Shown here one piece after another: positions 35,131 through 46,800 of a stretch of 64,000 nucleotides of DNA (positions are counted from its first letter, which is position 1; every line of letters starts with the position of its first letter). The stretch is from Sesamum alatum. Lineage: Eukaryota > Streptophyta > Magnoliopsida > Lamiales > Pedaliaceae. The DNA is taken from positions 1,116,001 to 1,180,000 of the forward strand of contig JACGWO010000010.1 of the NCBI GenBank assembly GCA_034509735.1, in the 5' to 3' direction. The notes beneath the pieces were generated by a model that did not search any database, was not told the DNA's origin, and saw only the letters and a list, made by a program, of their open reading frames with translations. Position numbers and translations under genes: made by a program.

Positions 35131-36057
35131 ATATGCGTTTCTCTAGTTATCATTAGGATTTACGAAAAAAGTGGGGAGAAGAAACACTACAAATTTTTTT
35201 ATTTTTGCTTATACAACACATGACTACGACTTAAAATCACGATACATCAATACTATTAATCACGGTAAAAGACAATCAATGTGAGCACATAAATTTTTAC
35301 CACGATTAATCAATATCTATCATAATTTTAAGCTATGGTCAAAACATTTTGCCATAATTTTAATTATACAAATTATTTTGACCTCACTGTAATGACCATT
35401 GCAGAATCGTGATTATTTCATATCCGCAAAGTATTTTTTTATCATAAGAATTAACTATTAACAAAAAAATTATTTTTTTTCTAGTGAAATAACTTCTAAG
35501 AAAAAAAAAAGAAAAAAGGAAAAACAACCAAAAGAGTAATAATCAATTGTGGAGTAAAAACAGTCCCCCAACCAAAACAAAAGAAATCCAAACATTGGTG
35601 TAAGGCTATTAAGTGCAAATAAAACAATCAGCTTAATGAAAACTAGTTACATTATACCAAAAAGAAAAAACCAGTTACATGAAACGCCAAGTATAGAAAG
35701 TTCCAGACAGACACATTATAAGACTTAAATTGAATTAGACGAGGCCATCAATATTTGGTTGAGTTGGCATTAACTTTCCTCAACGAAGGAGAGATTCTGA
35801 TTTTGAATTAGGTTTTCACCATCCCAACTCCCGTTGTATAAAAAAAAAAAAAAAAAGAATTAGGTGAGCATATATGCTATTCATTTTTATTAAATAACAA
35901 AACAAAATTTTAGGGGTGTTTGTATAAAATTTTTATTTGTGTGGTGGAAATTTTTTTTTATAGAAAGTTGAGAGGGTTTGAAAGTAAAATTAATTAAAAA
36001 TTTTAAATTAGAGTAGTTAAGAAAAGATAGGAATAATCACTTGCAAAATTATTATTA
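35131..36057. other. AT-rich intergenic DNA
   Basis: Around 35220-35400 short inverted motifs ('accacgattaatca', 'gattaatcacggta') hint at another small foldback element, without clean ends. No gene. Confidence 0.35.
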
Positions 36058-36379
36058 AGGTAAATTACAGTTACTTCCCATTGGGATTGGCATAAAGAAT
36101 ATTCTCCTTGTTGTTTGAGAAATTATAAATATCCTCCCAAATGAAAAAAAGTTATGTAGTCTCTCGACGGTGTGGTGGAAATTACTACGTTATCCTTGGT
36201 GATTATTTTTATTTTTAAATGTTTGAAAAATGGTAAAAAGAAAATATGAGTGTGAGAAGTAAACAATCCATAGGGCATATTAGTCCATAAAAATATTCTA
36301 TAAAGTTCTAAAAAATATATAAAATTATAATTAATAATTCAAATGGGTATTTTGGTCAGTTTATCACAAAAAATGGCAA

Positions 36380-38507
36380 GTATTGAAATTTAAGGAAGCA
36401 GAATCGAAATGGCTAAATGGAAAGACAAGGCTCGGAGAAAGAAAAATACAGTCCTCCCTCTCTCACTCACTTCACACACTTCAACCCCTCAATTTTCACC
36501 AACGGACGCCGGCGCTTTCGACGGCGATGAGGGTGGACCGCACGCCTTGGTTATTGGCAAAGAGGGAGAGGCCAGCCTATGGACATCGAGCGTCTGCGCG
36601 ATTCCCGACCCTTCTTCTCCCCTCGGTCTCGCCATTGATGGAGGCTCCTCGAACTCAACCCCTCCTCACGGTCTCAATATGGTCGAACTCTTCTCAATGG
36701 CTAGCAAGGCCATTGACAAATCCGACACTTCTCCATTGCTAAGCTGCAAAATCTGAAATCTGCTTGGTTCGCCAAGTTCGGATCTGCTGAACCAGTCTCG
36801 TTGGCTCGTCCTCCGCCGCCTGCTGTCGATGACGGCGTCGTTTCTGCTGCACCCGATGGCTTGTCTTCTAGGGTTTCGGCGCCGCAAGAACACAAGTGGG
36901 GGAGGGGGGGTGGCGGCGTTTCGTCTGCTAGGGTTCCCCGGCCGCCTCCTTCGGACTCTGTCTCTTCGCCTCCTCGGATTCCTGCACCGCCTGCCTTGCC
37001 TGAAGCTTTTTCTGGCCGCGCCCCTTCGCCTCCGTTGACGTCCATGCTGCCGAAAACTCTACCTGGCCCTCCATCTTCTCAGCCTCCTTTCGCAGCCGCA
37101 TCGCAGTCCGCTTCCATGGCAGCTCCACTGCTTTCCTCATCTACGCCTTTGGACCATTCGAAAAAGCCAGCTTTCAGTTTTGGGACGATCCCTCTTCGCC
37201 CCCCGTCGCCTCCTTTCCGCCCCTTGGATGACTCCAATTTGATCTTCAAAATATCAACCCGAAAGACCCTCCGATTCATTGCTCTGGAACGCCAAAACGG
37301 CGAGGTTGTGATTCGGCCTTCGTTAGACATGGCCATGGAAGGTGCTAAAAGATGGGCTAACACGGTTGTTGGGTACTTCTTGGGCCGCAAACCGGCCTTC
37401 CGGCCGCTCAAAGATTTTCTCAGCTCCTCTTGGCCGTTGGTTAAAAATGTCGTTGCAACGGCGACAGGATTCTTCTTCGTTACATTTGAGTCACATGTTG
37501 CTCTTGCCGAGGTTCTCGAAGGCGGCCCCTGGCTCTTCCAAGGTCAGTCCATCATTCTCCAACGTTGGGTCCCTGGGATGGCCCTCAGAAAACAGAAGCA
37601 GACTCAGGTTCCCGTTTGGATTCGTCTGCGTCATCTCCCTATTGAGTTCTGGACGGACGATGGTCTTGGCTCAGTTGCTAGTGGTATTGGATGACCTCTC
37701 TACACTGATGGCTTCACTAGAGCATGCTCAAGGCTGGACTTTGCTCGGGTTTGTGTTATGATCGACTTTGACTCCGTCCTTCCGCGCCATATTGTGGTTA
37801 TGATTCCCTCTTTGAATGGAGTTGGATCACCTTGTCGGGTTGATGTTGAATACGAGTGGCTTCCGTCCAAATGTAATTCATGTCGATCTCTTGGGCATTC
37901 ATCGGCTTCATGTCCTCACTCAGTCAAACTGACTCAGCCCCCCGTTGCGGTCTTTGTTCCTAAAACTTCTGGTCGGCAGTTGGGTCCTTTGAACTCTCGT
38001 CTTCCTCTTCACGCCACCCCATCTGTTGTCGACCCGCTGCCTCGCCCGCGGCCACCCATTCTTCCGACTCCTTCTCCTCCTTGTTGCGGTGACCATCAGC
38101 CTCCATTTTATCCAAAAAACGTTCGTTCAGCTCCATCGAACGAAAGTAAAGAGATTGCAATCCACAACTCCTTCCAGGAGCTTGCTAGATCAGATGACGT
38201 CGACCTTGAGGCCCCCCTTGTTGATCCTTGCCCTGGGACTCCTTCTCAGTATGAGCCTCCCCCCGGTGTTCCATGACCCTCTTCATGGGTCTGATCGCGC
38301 ATTGGCCCCGTATGCCCTTTGATTGTTGCTTCGTTTTGTATTGTCTTGCTCTTGCTTTGTTGTTGTAGCGTTGTCTTGGTTGCCTCTGCTGTTGAATGCT
38401 GGCTGTTGCTTTGGACCTAGGGCTGATGCCCTGGTCCAGTTGTACCCTCCCCCCATTTTTCTTTTATATTAATGCAATTTACCTTTACCTAAAAAAAATC
38501 TAAGAGA
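36380..38507 (+). mobile_element. ORF1-only L1-type LINE
   Basis: About 2.1 kb: a 5' leader, one ORF1-type coding region, a 3' UTR and the tail 'attaatgcaatttacctttacc' followed by A8, a typical plant L1 end. There is no endonuclease/reverse-transcriptase ORF2, since only about 230 bp separate the ORF1 stop from the tail. The GC content is far above the surroundings. No clear target duplication was found. Confidence 0.65.
36409..38276 (+). pseudogene. LINE ORF1 protein with DUF4283 and zinc knuckle (broken)
   Basis: The N-terminal frame 36409-36756 shifts near 36745 into the frame of 36760-37694. This runs through a Pro/Ser-rich linker into a DUF4283-like RNA-binding domain (about 37240-37690; for example ALAEVLEGGPWLFQGQSI, QVPVWIRLRHLPIEFW). 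An in-frame TGA at 37692-37694 interrupts it. Reading continues past the stop in the same frame (RACSRLDFARVCVMIDFD) to a CCHC knuckle, C-x2-C-x4-H-x4-C (CNSCRSLGHSSASC, near 37875-37917), and a Pro-rich tail ending at 38276. In L1 elements ORF1 is the RNA-binding chaperone. The TGA fits a C-to-T change at a CpG. Confidence 0.8.
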
Positions 38508-38804
38508 AACTAAATGAGTGTGCTCGTTATTTGACTAACGTTAAAATAAAGAGAATATTTATAATTAATCAAACAACAACAATCTATTATACCAAATTTG
38601 ATGAGAAGTGATTTTAATTCATCCTGTTCACTTTTACAACTCTTAATGAGAGTCATGAGCGTCGAGATGGGGTATAAAAGTATTTGAGAATAAAAATTTC
38701 TAAGACCAAAATATTTATAATTGTGCCTAAAAACTAAAACAACCTAAAAAGCGCAGCTCCCAAGTTATAGTTTAAACCTACTGAAATTAAAAAAAAAAAA
38801 GGGT

Positions 38805-39125
38805 AAATTACACTTACCTCTCATGAGGTTTGATGTTATTATAAATATTTTATCATTATTTGAAAAATTACAAATAGCCCACTCAATAGAAAATAATTAT
38901 GTAGTTTCTATACCAAAATATAAAAAGTACTATTTTACCCTTACTGAATTTTTTATTTTTTAATCAAAAAACATTTGAAAGAAATGTAAAAAAATATGAG
39001 GGTGAGTACAATAAATAACCCATTGATAATATTATTCTATAAAAATATTTTAGAAAGTTCTAAAAAATATATAAAATTATAACTTATAATTCAAAAGGTA
39101 TTCTGCGCAGTTTACCACAAAATTG
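38805..39125. mobile_element. Truncated foldback MITE family F, copy 4
   Basis: Shares with 36058-36375 the opening 'gggtaaattacacttacct', 'tatttgaaaaattacaaata' and a long closing stretch ('aaagttctaaaaaatatata', 'cagtttaccacaaaattgg'). The right arm is not evident. It lies in direct orientation to copy 3 on the other side of the LINE. Confidence 0.65.
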
Positions 39126-40635
39126 GATGAAACCTAATGAAATTCGCTCGTTGTCTAATTTAAGCTTATTTTTATCAAAAAATTAATAAATGTTGAATCC
39201 TCAGAAACACCCTTAAAGTTAAAATCATCAATTATGATATATGTAATTGTGATTAGCATATAAGTAATGGGTGTAGTGATGAAATATAGGTGAGGGGGAA
39301 TGGGCCACCGCCACGCACCAACTTAAACTCTAATCCCCTCCACAATTAATGTTAATCCCAACACTAATTTCCAAATGAATTCAAAAGGCGGTAAGTAACA
39401 AGGAAGGCAGTCGGAAAGAGAGCGCTTCATAGGAAAGCGTGCGACTGATTGAGCATGGGATTATTACCTGTATCCGTACAGGTAAAAATAGCTTTAACTG
39501 GAAAGGACGGTTACGCTCTCCTTCTCCTTCACCGGCTAATCCCGGTACATTCCCCCTTTTTTATTTTTATTCTGAAAACTCAAGGCCGTTGTTCAAAAAA
39601 CATTTTTACAGGCTGGATTGTCAGGATTGCAGTAATGATTCGCCCTCCGATTCGGCGACCAATCTTGTCGTTTTCTGCCACCTCAGCATTTCCGTGCGGC
39701 CGTTTTTTTCTTTTTTCACACATATTTATGTCTTAAAGACTCCATAAAAATCACTCTCACACGAAAAGCAAATGCTCTCCAGCCTGTCTCTCTCTCTCTC
39801 TCTCCCCAATCAGTCAAACCTCATCCCCTCTTTCTCTCTCTATTTTTCTTTTTTCTGTTTTTTTTCCCCTCAACCGTTACCAAAACCTTATCTATTCTTT
39901 TCTAATTTATTTATTTATTTATTTTGAGTGGTGAGATTTATTGAATTTAATAATTCCAAGTCTCCCTAAAGTCTATGACTTCCAAAACAATGACAATTGA
40001 GACCAAACTCACATAAATATAACACGTACCTAACTTAGGGTTTACCTATTCTCAACATTTCTTCATATATTTAAGGTTGTCTTCAAAGGTTATCTTTAGT
40101 ACGATTTTGCGATAACTCTAAATTTTATTATAGGATTAGATTTTTAGAATAAAATTTTATTGTTTTTTTCTCTGGACGTATCCATGGGTGAATTGTGTTT
40201 TTGTGATTAAGATTCGAGTTTTGAATTTTGTAGGAACAAATCAATGCTTTGCTGTAGATGCACATTATGATACATGTGAATAATGTGTGACAGTTCAATG
40301 TATATAGTGTGATGATTATTAAGAAATTTCAGTAAGTGAAATTATGACATTCTGAAAATTTGTATGAATTCATTAAATTAGTAAGTTATTCAATATGTGA
40401 TATTTAAATTAAAAAACTAGTTAAAATTTAAGATGTGATAATTAAATAAATCCTCAACATTATATGGTAGTTAAATTAAATAAATCAAATAAATAAAATT
40501 TTATGAGAAAAAAAAAAAGAAAAGGTGGAGAAAGAGGGAAAAGGGAAAGAGAGTGAAGTTTACGCTAGTAAAAGGAGAGTAGAGTGGAGATAAATAATGA
40601 TGCGTATGTGTAAATCAGTGCAGAGCTGGAACGCG
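39126..40635 (+). other. Upstream region of the MYB gene
   Basis: No coding sequence could be supported. A GC-richer block at 39360-39780 contains a perfect palindrome, TTACCTGT-atccgt-ACAGGTAA (39464-39485), and CT repeats near 39789-39804. About 39870-40560 is AT-rich. It probably contains distal promoter sequence for the MYB gene at 40937. Confidence 0.4.
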
Positions 40636-40643
40636 ACGCGTGT
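40636..40643 (+). promoter_or_regulatory. CGCG-box (CAMTA-type) in the MYB promoter
   Basis: ACGCGTGT lies about 145 bp upstream of the TATA box. CGCG motifs are bound by calmodulin-binding CAMTA factors and drive rapid stress induction, which fits the quick stress response of MYB44/73-type genes. Function here is inferred from the motif alone. Confidence 0.4.
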
Positions 40644-40763
40644 CCGTTTGCTAGCTGTATCCCATATCCTCCAATTTCAACCGCTTCCTTTCCCTCAAGC
40701 GGTGCCCATAACGCTCCTACTTCCCCACCCCTCCACCGGTCCCTCCGGTCATCCCTATCCCCT

Positions 40764-40794
<31 letters not shown>

Positions 40795-40796
40795 AC
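40764..40796 (+). promoter_or_regulatory. CT repeat and TATA box of the MYB gene
   Basis: A (CT)n microsatellite runs straight into 'catatatatatataacc', a TATA element at about 40782-40794. This predicts transcription starting near 40820 and a 5' UTR of roughly 115 nt. Confidence 0.6.
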
Positions 40797-40908
40797 CCCC
40801 CTCTCACTCCTCCCCACCCTCGTATTACAACTCCTCTCTTCCTCCAGAGGAAACAGAAATCAAGAAGAAGAAGAACTCTTCAAAATTCAATCTTTATAGG
40901 TTTTTTCC

Positions 40909-40920
40909 ATGTTTATCTGA
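40909..40920 (+). other. Three-codon upstream ORF in the MYB 5' UTR
   Basis: ATG TTT ATC TGA lies 17 bases ahead of the MYB start codon. It may lower translation slightly. There is no evidence beyond the sequence. Confidence 0.4.
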
Positions 40921-40936
40921 AAACCCAGAAAAAAAC

Positions 40937-42067
40937 ATGGCAGCAAATACTAGTGGTGATCTCTGTAAGAAAATGGATATGGATCGGATTAAGGGTCCGT
41001 GGAGCCCGGAGGAGGACGAGCTGTTGCAACAGCTGGTGCAGAAGCACGGCCCCAGAAACTGGTCGCTAATCAGCAAATCGATCCCCGGGAGATCCGGGAA
41101 GAGTTGCCGATTGAGGTGGTGTAACCAGCTCTCGCCCCAGGTGGAGCACCGGGCATTTACGCCGGAGGAGGACGACACCATAATCCGGGCCCATGCCAAG
41201 TTTGGGAATAAATGGGCCACCATAGCCCGACTTCTATCGGGTCGAACCGACAACGCCATCAAGAACCACTGGAACTCCACCCTCAAGCGCAAGTGCGCTT
41301 CTCTTAGCTCCGATGAAGGTAACTTTAATGATAACAGTGAGTTTGGGAGTCAAACGGAGCGCCCTCTGAAGAGATCCGTCAGCGCCGGGTCGGGCGTCCC
41401 GGTTTCGGGTCTTTACTTGAATCCGGGCAGCCCGTCCGGGTCTGACGTCAGCGATTCGAGTCTCCCCGTTATGTCCGCTTCGCTTGTCTATAAACCTGTG
41501 GCGAGAGCCGGCGGTGTCTTGCCGTCACAGCTCGAAACGGCGTCCTCCGCCCCTGACCCGCCGACTAGTCTCAGCCTTTCCCTTCCCGGAGTGGAGTCAA
41601 AACAGTCAACCAATCACGAAACTGAAACACCTCCGCCGAAAACTAATCCTATCCAATTACTACCCGTTCTGCCCACCCCGCCAACGCCTCAGCCGCCGTC
41701 GCCTCCACCTAGACCAACTGCCATCCCTGTTCAACCACAGACTTCTATTAACAACAGGGCAGTGTTCGGATCACCAGTCGCGGCACCAGCCCCGCCGCAG
41801 CCGCAGGAACAAGACAAAGTCTTTATGCCGTTCAGCGCAGAGTTGATGGCGGTGATGCAAGACATGATAAGGGCGGAGGTGAGAAATTACATGGCGGGAT
41901 TCGAGCAGCAACACCAACGCTATCAGCAACAGCAATACATTCAGCAGCAACACTATAATCAGCAGCAGCAGCAGCAGTATCAGCAGATGTGCATGCAGCA
42001 AGCTAATGTGAATGAGCGGTTCAGAAATGCCGCCATGAACCGCATTGGAATCAGCAGGATTGATTGA
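40937..42067 (+). CDS. R2R3-MYB transcription factor, subgroup 22 (MYB44/70/73/77-like)
   Basis: Single exon, 376 aa. The R2 repeat (about residues 19-69) and R3 repeat (71-121) have the regular Trp spacing and the R3 signature [12 protein letters not shown]-terminal to these lie the subgroup-22 motif [18 protein letters not shown] (158-175) and an EAR-type repression motif SLSLSL (211-216) followed by a Pro-rich stretch (230-290). The Gln-rich tail (324-355) is encoded by CAG/CAA runs, and the protein ends in NRIGISRID. Subgroup 22 members are nuclear, stress- and ABA-responsive regulators, often repressors that use TOPLESS via the EAR motif. The start has a good context and follows a TATA and a short upstream ORF. 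The stop codon lies inside a TGAT repeat. Next gene downstream is HMA1, convergent. Closest match from memory: MYB73/MYB70. Confidence 0.95.
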   Translation: MAANTSGDLCKKMDMDRIKGPWSPEEDELLQQLVQKHGPRNWSLISKSIPGRSGKSCRLRWCNQLSPQVEHRAFTPEEDDTIIRAHAKFGNKWATIARLLSGRTDNAIKNHWNSTLKRKCASLSSDEGNFNDNSEFGSQTERPLKRSVSAGSGVPVSGLYLNPGSPSGSDVSDSSLPVMSASLVYKPVARAGGVLPSQLETASSAPDPPTSLSLSLPGVESKQSTNHETETPPPKTNPIQLLPVLPTPPTPQPPSPPPRPTAIPVQPQTSINNRAVFGSPVAAPAPPQPQEQDKVFMPFSAELMAVMQDMIRAEVRNYMAGFEQQHQRYQQQQYIQQQHYNQQQQQQYQQMCMQQANVNERFRNAAMNRIGISRID

Positions 42068-43800
42068 TTGATTGATCAATGAAATTATGTTTCTTGAGGG
42101 GCAAAATCAGAGACGGCGATGATGGATGAGAGGAAGAAACGAGCTCTGTTTCTTGTGTAGTCTGTGGAGTTCTTTTTAAGTTCAAGAAATTGGCCAAATG
42201 TAATAATTTTGGTATTGTACAGTGAGGAAAAAACAAGGAGATGGGTAGAGGAGAAATGGTGACGGCCGGAGCTCAAAGATTGCATCTTTTTTCTTTCTTT
42301 CTTTTTTTTTTTGAATTTATCCATCTCCGGGCAGGCTTTCAGAAAAGGAAAAAAAATGCTAGAGAAATGAAAATCAAAAATAGAAAAAGAGTAAATTAAA
42401 TTTCAATCCAATCTCTTGTTCATTCCAATCTTGACTATTTATTTCCTTTACTTAAAATTAAATTTATTTGATTTCTTGTGGGTTGTGTCAGCAAATGTTA
42501 GTATGGAAATCTGGAAGAGAATACAGATAAAATGATTGCAGGAACTGAAAGCAAGACAAAAAAGAAGTAAACTGAAAGTGGTTGAAGTGGTTCTTGGTTG
42601 TCTTGTTTCCCCACACTACAGCTATTTCCCATTTGTTGACAGATTGGGATTATTCTTATCCCTCTAATTTACTGCACTGTGTGTGCTGTTAAATATTTAC
42701 TGCTTCAACAGAGGCAGAAGACAGAACCAAATGCTCTGTGGACAATGAAGTCTGATGCGTACCATACCAAATCATTAATGCAAAGGATTCTAAAATAGAA
42801 CTCATTGAGGAGACTATTTCTTGGATAAATCTGGGTTACGGGCCTTTCAATAAATGAGGTGGTTGGATGTGTTTGCTCGTTCTTGGTATTACGTGGACTG
42901 AAGGAGATCACATACTTGTATTCAAATGGGATTCGTGCGTGATGAAGCAGGATCTGGAGTTCGGAGTAGTCACGGACACTTGTTGTTTAGTGAAAATGAA
43001 ATGCAATAATGCCTGGAGCTTTTGGGGAAGGATCTTGTCTTTATGGGTTGTCTTAGAGTTTGGGGCGTTGATTAGGAAGAATTTTAGGAGTTAATGGGGG
43101 TCAATGGGATCCCAGTTCAATTAAAAACGATTTAAACACGCTTTTAACAGAAAACCAGAATTTGTCAATCTTGTTCAACACTTCTAGCACGAACAGATTG
43201 CGGCTGTTGGGTTTATTTTATGTAAGAAACCAAGTAAAATCCGACAGAAGAGCCTTGCAGCCTCGTTCATGAGTTTGTTTCCTGCACACAAGTATCTACT
43301 AATACTTCTATTCTAATTCTCCAGCTGCATTCCTCATTTAGTTTCAAGATCATGAGAATTTCTTCCCTTATCTATTGTAATTCCGTGTCAAACCATATTG
43401 AAGGGTTTGGTACGCTATCACGAGGCATAAAGTTAATGCTTTTAGCCCCAGCTGGAGACCTCCAACTTACTAGTGAATTTGACCCCGAACATGGAAGCTT
43501 CAACGAGGAAGCAAAGATGATGAAGATAATGATCGACATTCGACAATATTGACTGCTTATAATAAGCTATGAACAAGGTTGTCATACCATTTTCTCATAG
43601 AAGTAGAGGAGAAAATGAAGTTCATTGCCCCTGAAGTGTTGAAGTTGCAGTATTCTAGGATAACTATCTCGTCAGGAACTCAACGAAAATAAGCTTCTTT
43701 GTGGACCTAAATGGATTTTGCCAACCACTCTATTCACAATTGAAGAAAGTTTCACTGTCTGAACAAAAACCACCAACTAAACTGAACGAAAGCTGTGTAA
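42068..43800. other. Region between the convergent MYB and HMA1 genes
   Basis: About 42068-42350 is the likely MYB 3' UTR; it starts with a TGAT tetranucleotide repeat. The HMA1 3' UTR probably covers some of 43560-43800. The small open frames here (42867-43094 and 43352-43552) have no recognisable domain and are not supported as genes. Confidence 0.4.
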
Positions 43801-46800
43801 TTACAAGGGTGCAGCTTGGATGGTGCCGTGTTCAGATCCCTTGTTCTTTAAGATTGAAAGCAGAGATTTTAGTTTATTGACAAGTTGCAAAATATCATGC
43901 TTCCAGGACCACGTTGGGGCATTCAGAGCACGGATGGAATTCAGACAAACAAGAAGAGTCCCACCCTCATGAAGGAGCACCTGCAAATTGACAAAAAGAT
44001 ATGAGTATCATTTTCTGTAGAAAGTAAGGCAACTGATGGATGCAAATTTGAGCAACAATTGTCTGGCAAAGAACTTCACTCAAGAATACGACGTTTAATG
44101 TTGTGAGAGATATTCGCTGGAGTTTGCCAGAAGAATTACAAAGAAGTTACTAGCAAGGTCTTGAAGTAGTTTGCTGTACTTGTCAAGTATTTATTAATGT
44201 GAAACTGAAAGTTTGAAATGGAAACCAAAACAAGCAGCTGCAAGCGAAAATTCTAGTGCAAAAACTTACTGTTAGCCAAAGCGGTAGAAACCCCAGAACA
44301 GATGTAAGGGAGGCCAAAACAATGCTAGCTAATGCAAGCGCAACATTTTGTTGAACCTGCGAGTGCACAGCATTAATATCAGAATTTTAATAAGGGAACA
44401 CAAGAGGACAAATACAAGAACCACCACCAACTAGGAAATACCAAAGAAGTAGTTTGTCGAGATTTAGCGACTAAGAATGGAACCCCTGATATATTGTCCT
44501 GCAGCAAAAGAACGTCTGCAACAGCTATTGCAGTTGCACTGGCACGCTCTGCTAGAACAATACCCACTGTGGCAGCAGCCAAGGCAGGTGCGTCGTTAAT
44601 GCCATCACCTACCATTATAAGGCCTCCACCTATGAATCAGAAGCTGAAGCAGATCAGGACAAGTTCAAAGTTATTCTATAATAATATATATATTATTATT
44701 CTATAATCATATATATATATATTATGCTAGATAAGCTGTTATGAATCTGTATTTAACAAAAGATAACTTTCCAAACAAGTATCTTAAACTGTAAAATATC
44801 AAAATGGAAAATTGTTCCGTGGCAAAGCCTAGATTGCCAATCTGACAAAAGAACAGTTCAAGATGCACGAAGCAGAAAGCATTTATGTCGAGATATTTTT
44901 AGGGGGACTTTTGCTGCATATGAATCATAGTGATAATCTGTAAAGGGGGTCATTTATTCCATGGAGATATCAAAGTGTCACCTGTATCTCTTGAAATTCT
45001 TGTCACATGATAGAGCTTGTCCTCCGGCTTTAGACTGCAGTGAACTTCTTTGATACCTACTGCATTTGCCACTCTCTGTGCACTCAACTCATGGTCACCA
45101 GTTAACATCATAACACGGAGATTTCCTTCATCTTGTAACGACTTTATAACATCCAACGAACCAGCGCGAGGTTTATCTTCAAAATGAAATAGTGTCACCT
45201 GCACATAGGAGAGAAAAATGTTGAGACCCTGTTTTGTTTCATTTCTGTTTTCACACTTTCGAAACTTCAACATGAGAAGACATATGTGTTTGTGCAGTTC
45301 CTGAAAGGTTCGGCTGAAAACTTTTCTCACAATAAGACAACCATTTAGAATTTAGACCAGACTTCGAAAGCCCAAATCACATTTTAAAAATTCTTGTTCC
45401 ACATGTTGTCACTGGTTTGACAACAAGGTGCATATATCAGCAAAATTATACTGCATGGCTTTCACAAATGCTCTATCCCTAAAGCTAAATACAACAGGTA
45501 GTATTAAAGAGGGTAGGGAAGAAAAACAAACATAAGAGCAGCCAATAACAACAGGATGACATAAAAAGAGAGGCAGGATACCCCCACTGAATTCATTTTC
45601 ACAGTTTAGATAACTACCATTTAGAGAAAACTTGAAAAATAATAGAAATCTATAAAATATAGATACCAATTCCAACAGCATCTTTTACCCCGTAAATTAG
45701 TTCATCAAAAACTACCAAACATTCACCTTCTTGTTATTGACTGAAAGGGCAGCACGAACAAAGTCACCTCCATAAGAAGAAGTGCTAAAGGCCTTCTTGA
45801 TTTTGTTTGATTCATCATCTGATGTAAAAAGAGAAGTGATATACTCCACAGAGCCCATTGAAGCTTTCAACGGTTCACCACCTCCAAATCCTGGCTATAG
45901 CAAACAGAATGATACACACTTATTCACCAGTTATTATAAAACAGTTGGGGCGGGGGTAACCAAAAGAATCCCTCCTGAATTGCAATAATGTTAAGTTCAT
46001 TGGGAATTGATGAACTCAATCTACTGTCATTTTCTTACAAGTAAGATTCCTCTTTACTCAATCAAGCAGAAAGGACAACCAGGAACAGAGTTGCAAGTCC
46101 AACAGTCATGAAATCATAAATGAGAACTGTGCTACTAGACTAAGTAAACAGAGGCTAAAAATTAAAGTGTGGGCATTTGATTATTTATTACACCCTAAAA
46201 CTTGAACTCAAGTTAACAGGCTGTGCAAATTTATATACTAGTATGAATTTCAAAAGGATACAAGCAATTTAAAATTCAGTACCTCACTGCTGGATATTGT
46301 CGCAAAAAGACCTCTGCCTGGTAAATTCTCGAAATTTTCAACAGAAACTGGAGGGAGATCCTTCCCAATGCTATGATCCACAACGGCTCTGCACATTAAA
46401 GGAACTAAGATTATGCCTTAATTCTATCGTTGGCCTAATGGCTATTGTTAAGGCACCAATAGGTTCATAAATTAAATTTTTTTAACTGATTTGTCAAATT
46501 TTCAAGGTTAAAGACACAGCCCACTAAAGATCTAAACCATACAATTGCCCACATCATATTTCACGACTACGGTTGAAACATAGGCTGTGGTCCTTTCGAA
46601 GGCATTAGAGTGATCCATTTCCTATCTGGATTGCACCCAATCTCATGTGTTTCTCCAGAAAGTACGTTATTAATGCCTTGAAGGACATAAAAGCATTCTT
46701 CTCTTAGGGTATCTTTTGCATTTTACTTAGGGAAATAATATGAGCTAAAGCCCTCCAGTATGACCATGGTCCCATACTCACACTGGGATTGAATAATACC

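Larger units (their letters stand above)
36058..38600. mobile_element. Foldback MITE family F, copy 3, split by a LINE
   Basis: The left part (36058 to about 36375: ggtaaattacagttacttcc to 'ttttggtcagtttatcac') matches the family at 17820 and 18877. Its right arm resumes after the LINE tail at about 38508-38600 ('ttatttgactaacg', 'gaatatttataattaatcaa', 'ccaaatttgatgag'). The MITE was therefore in place before the LINE landed in it. Confidence 0.65.

Noticed and set aside
36058..39125. Direct repeats of ~320 bp flanking the DUF4283/CCHC frame, read as LTRs of a retroelement
   Set aside because: The flanks match the foldback MITE family seen elsewhere, lack TG...CA ends, are clearly diverged, and the enclosed unit ends in a LINE-type tail.
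39439..39747. 102-codon open frame upstream of the MYB
   Set aside because: No family match. The region shows promoter-type features, and the frame overlaps another open frame of similar length.
42867..43552. Two short plus-strand frames between MYB and HMA1
   Set aside because: No recognisable domain; compatible with chance in intergenic and UTR sequence.
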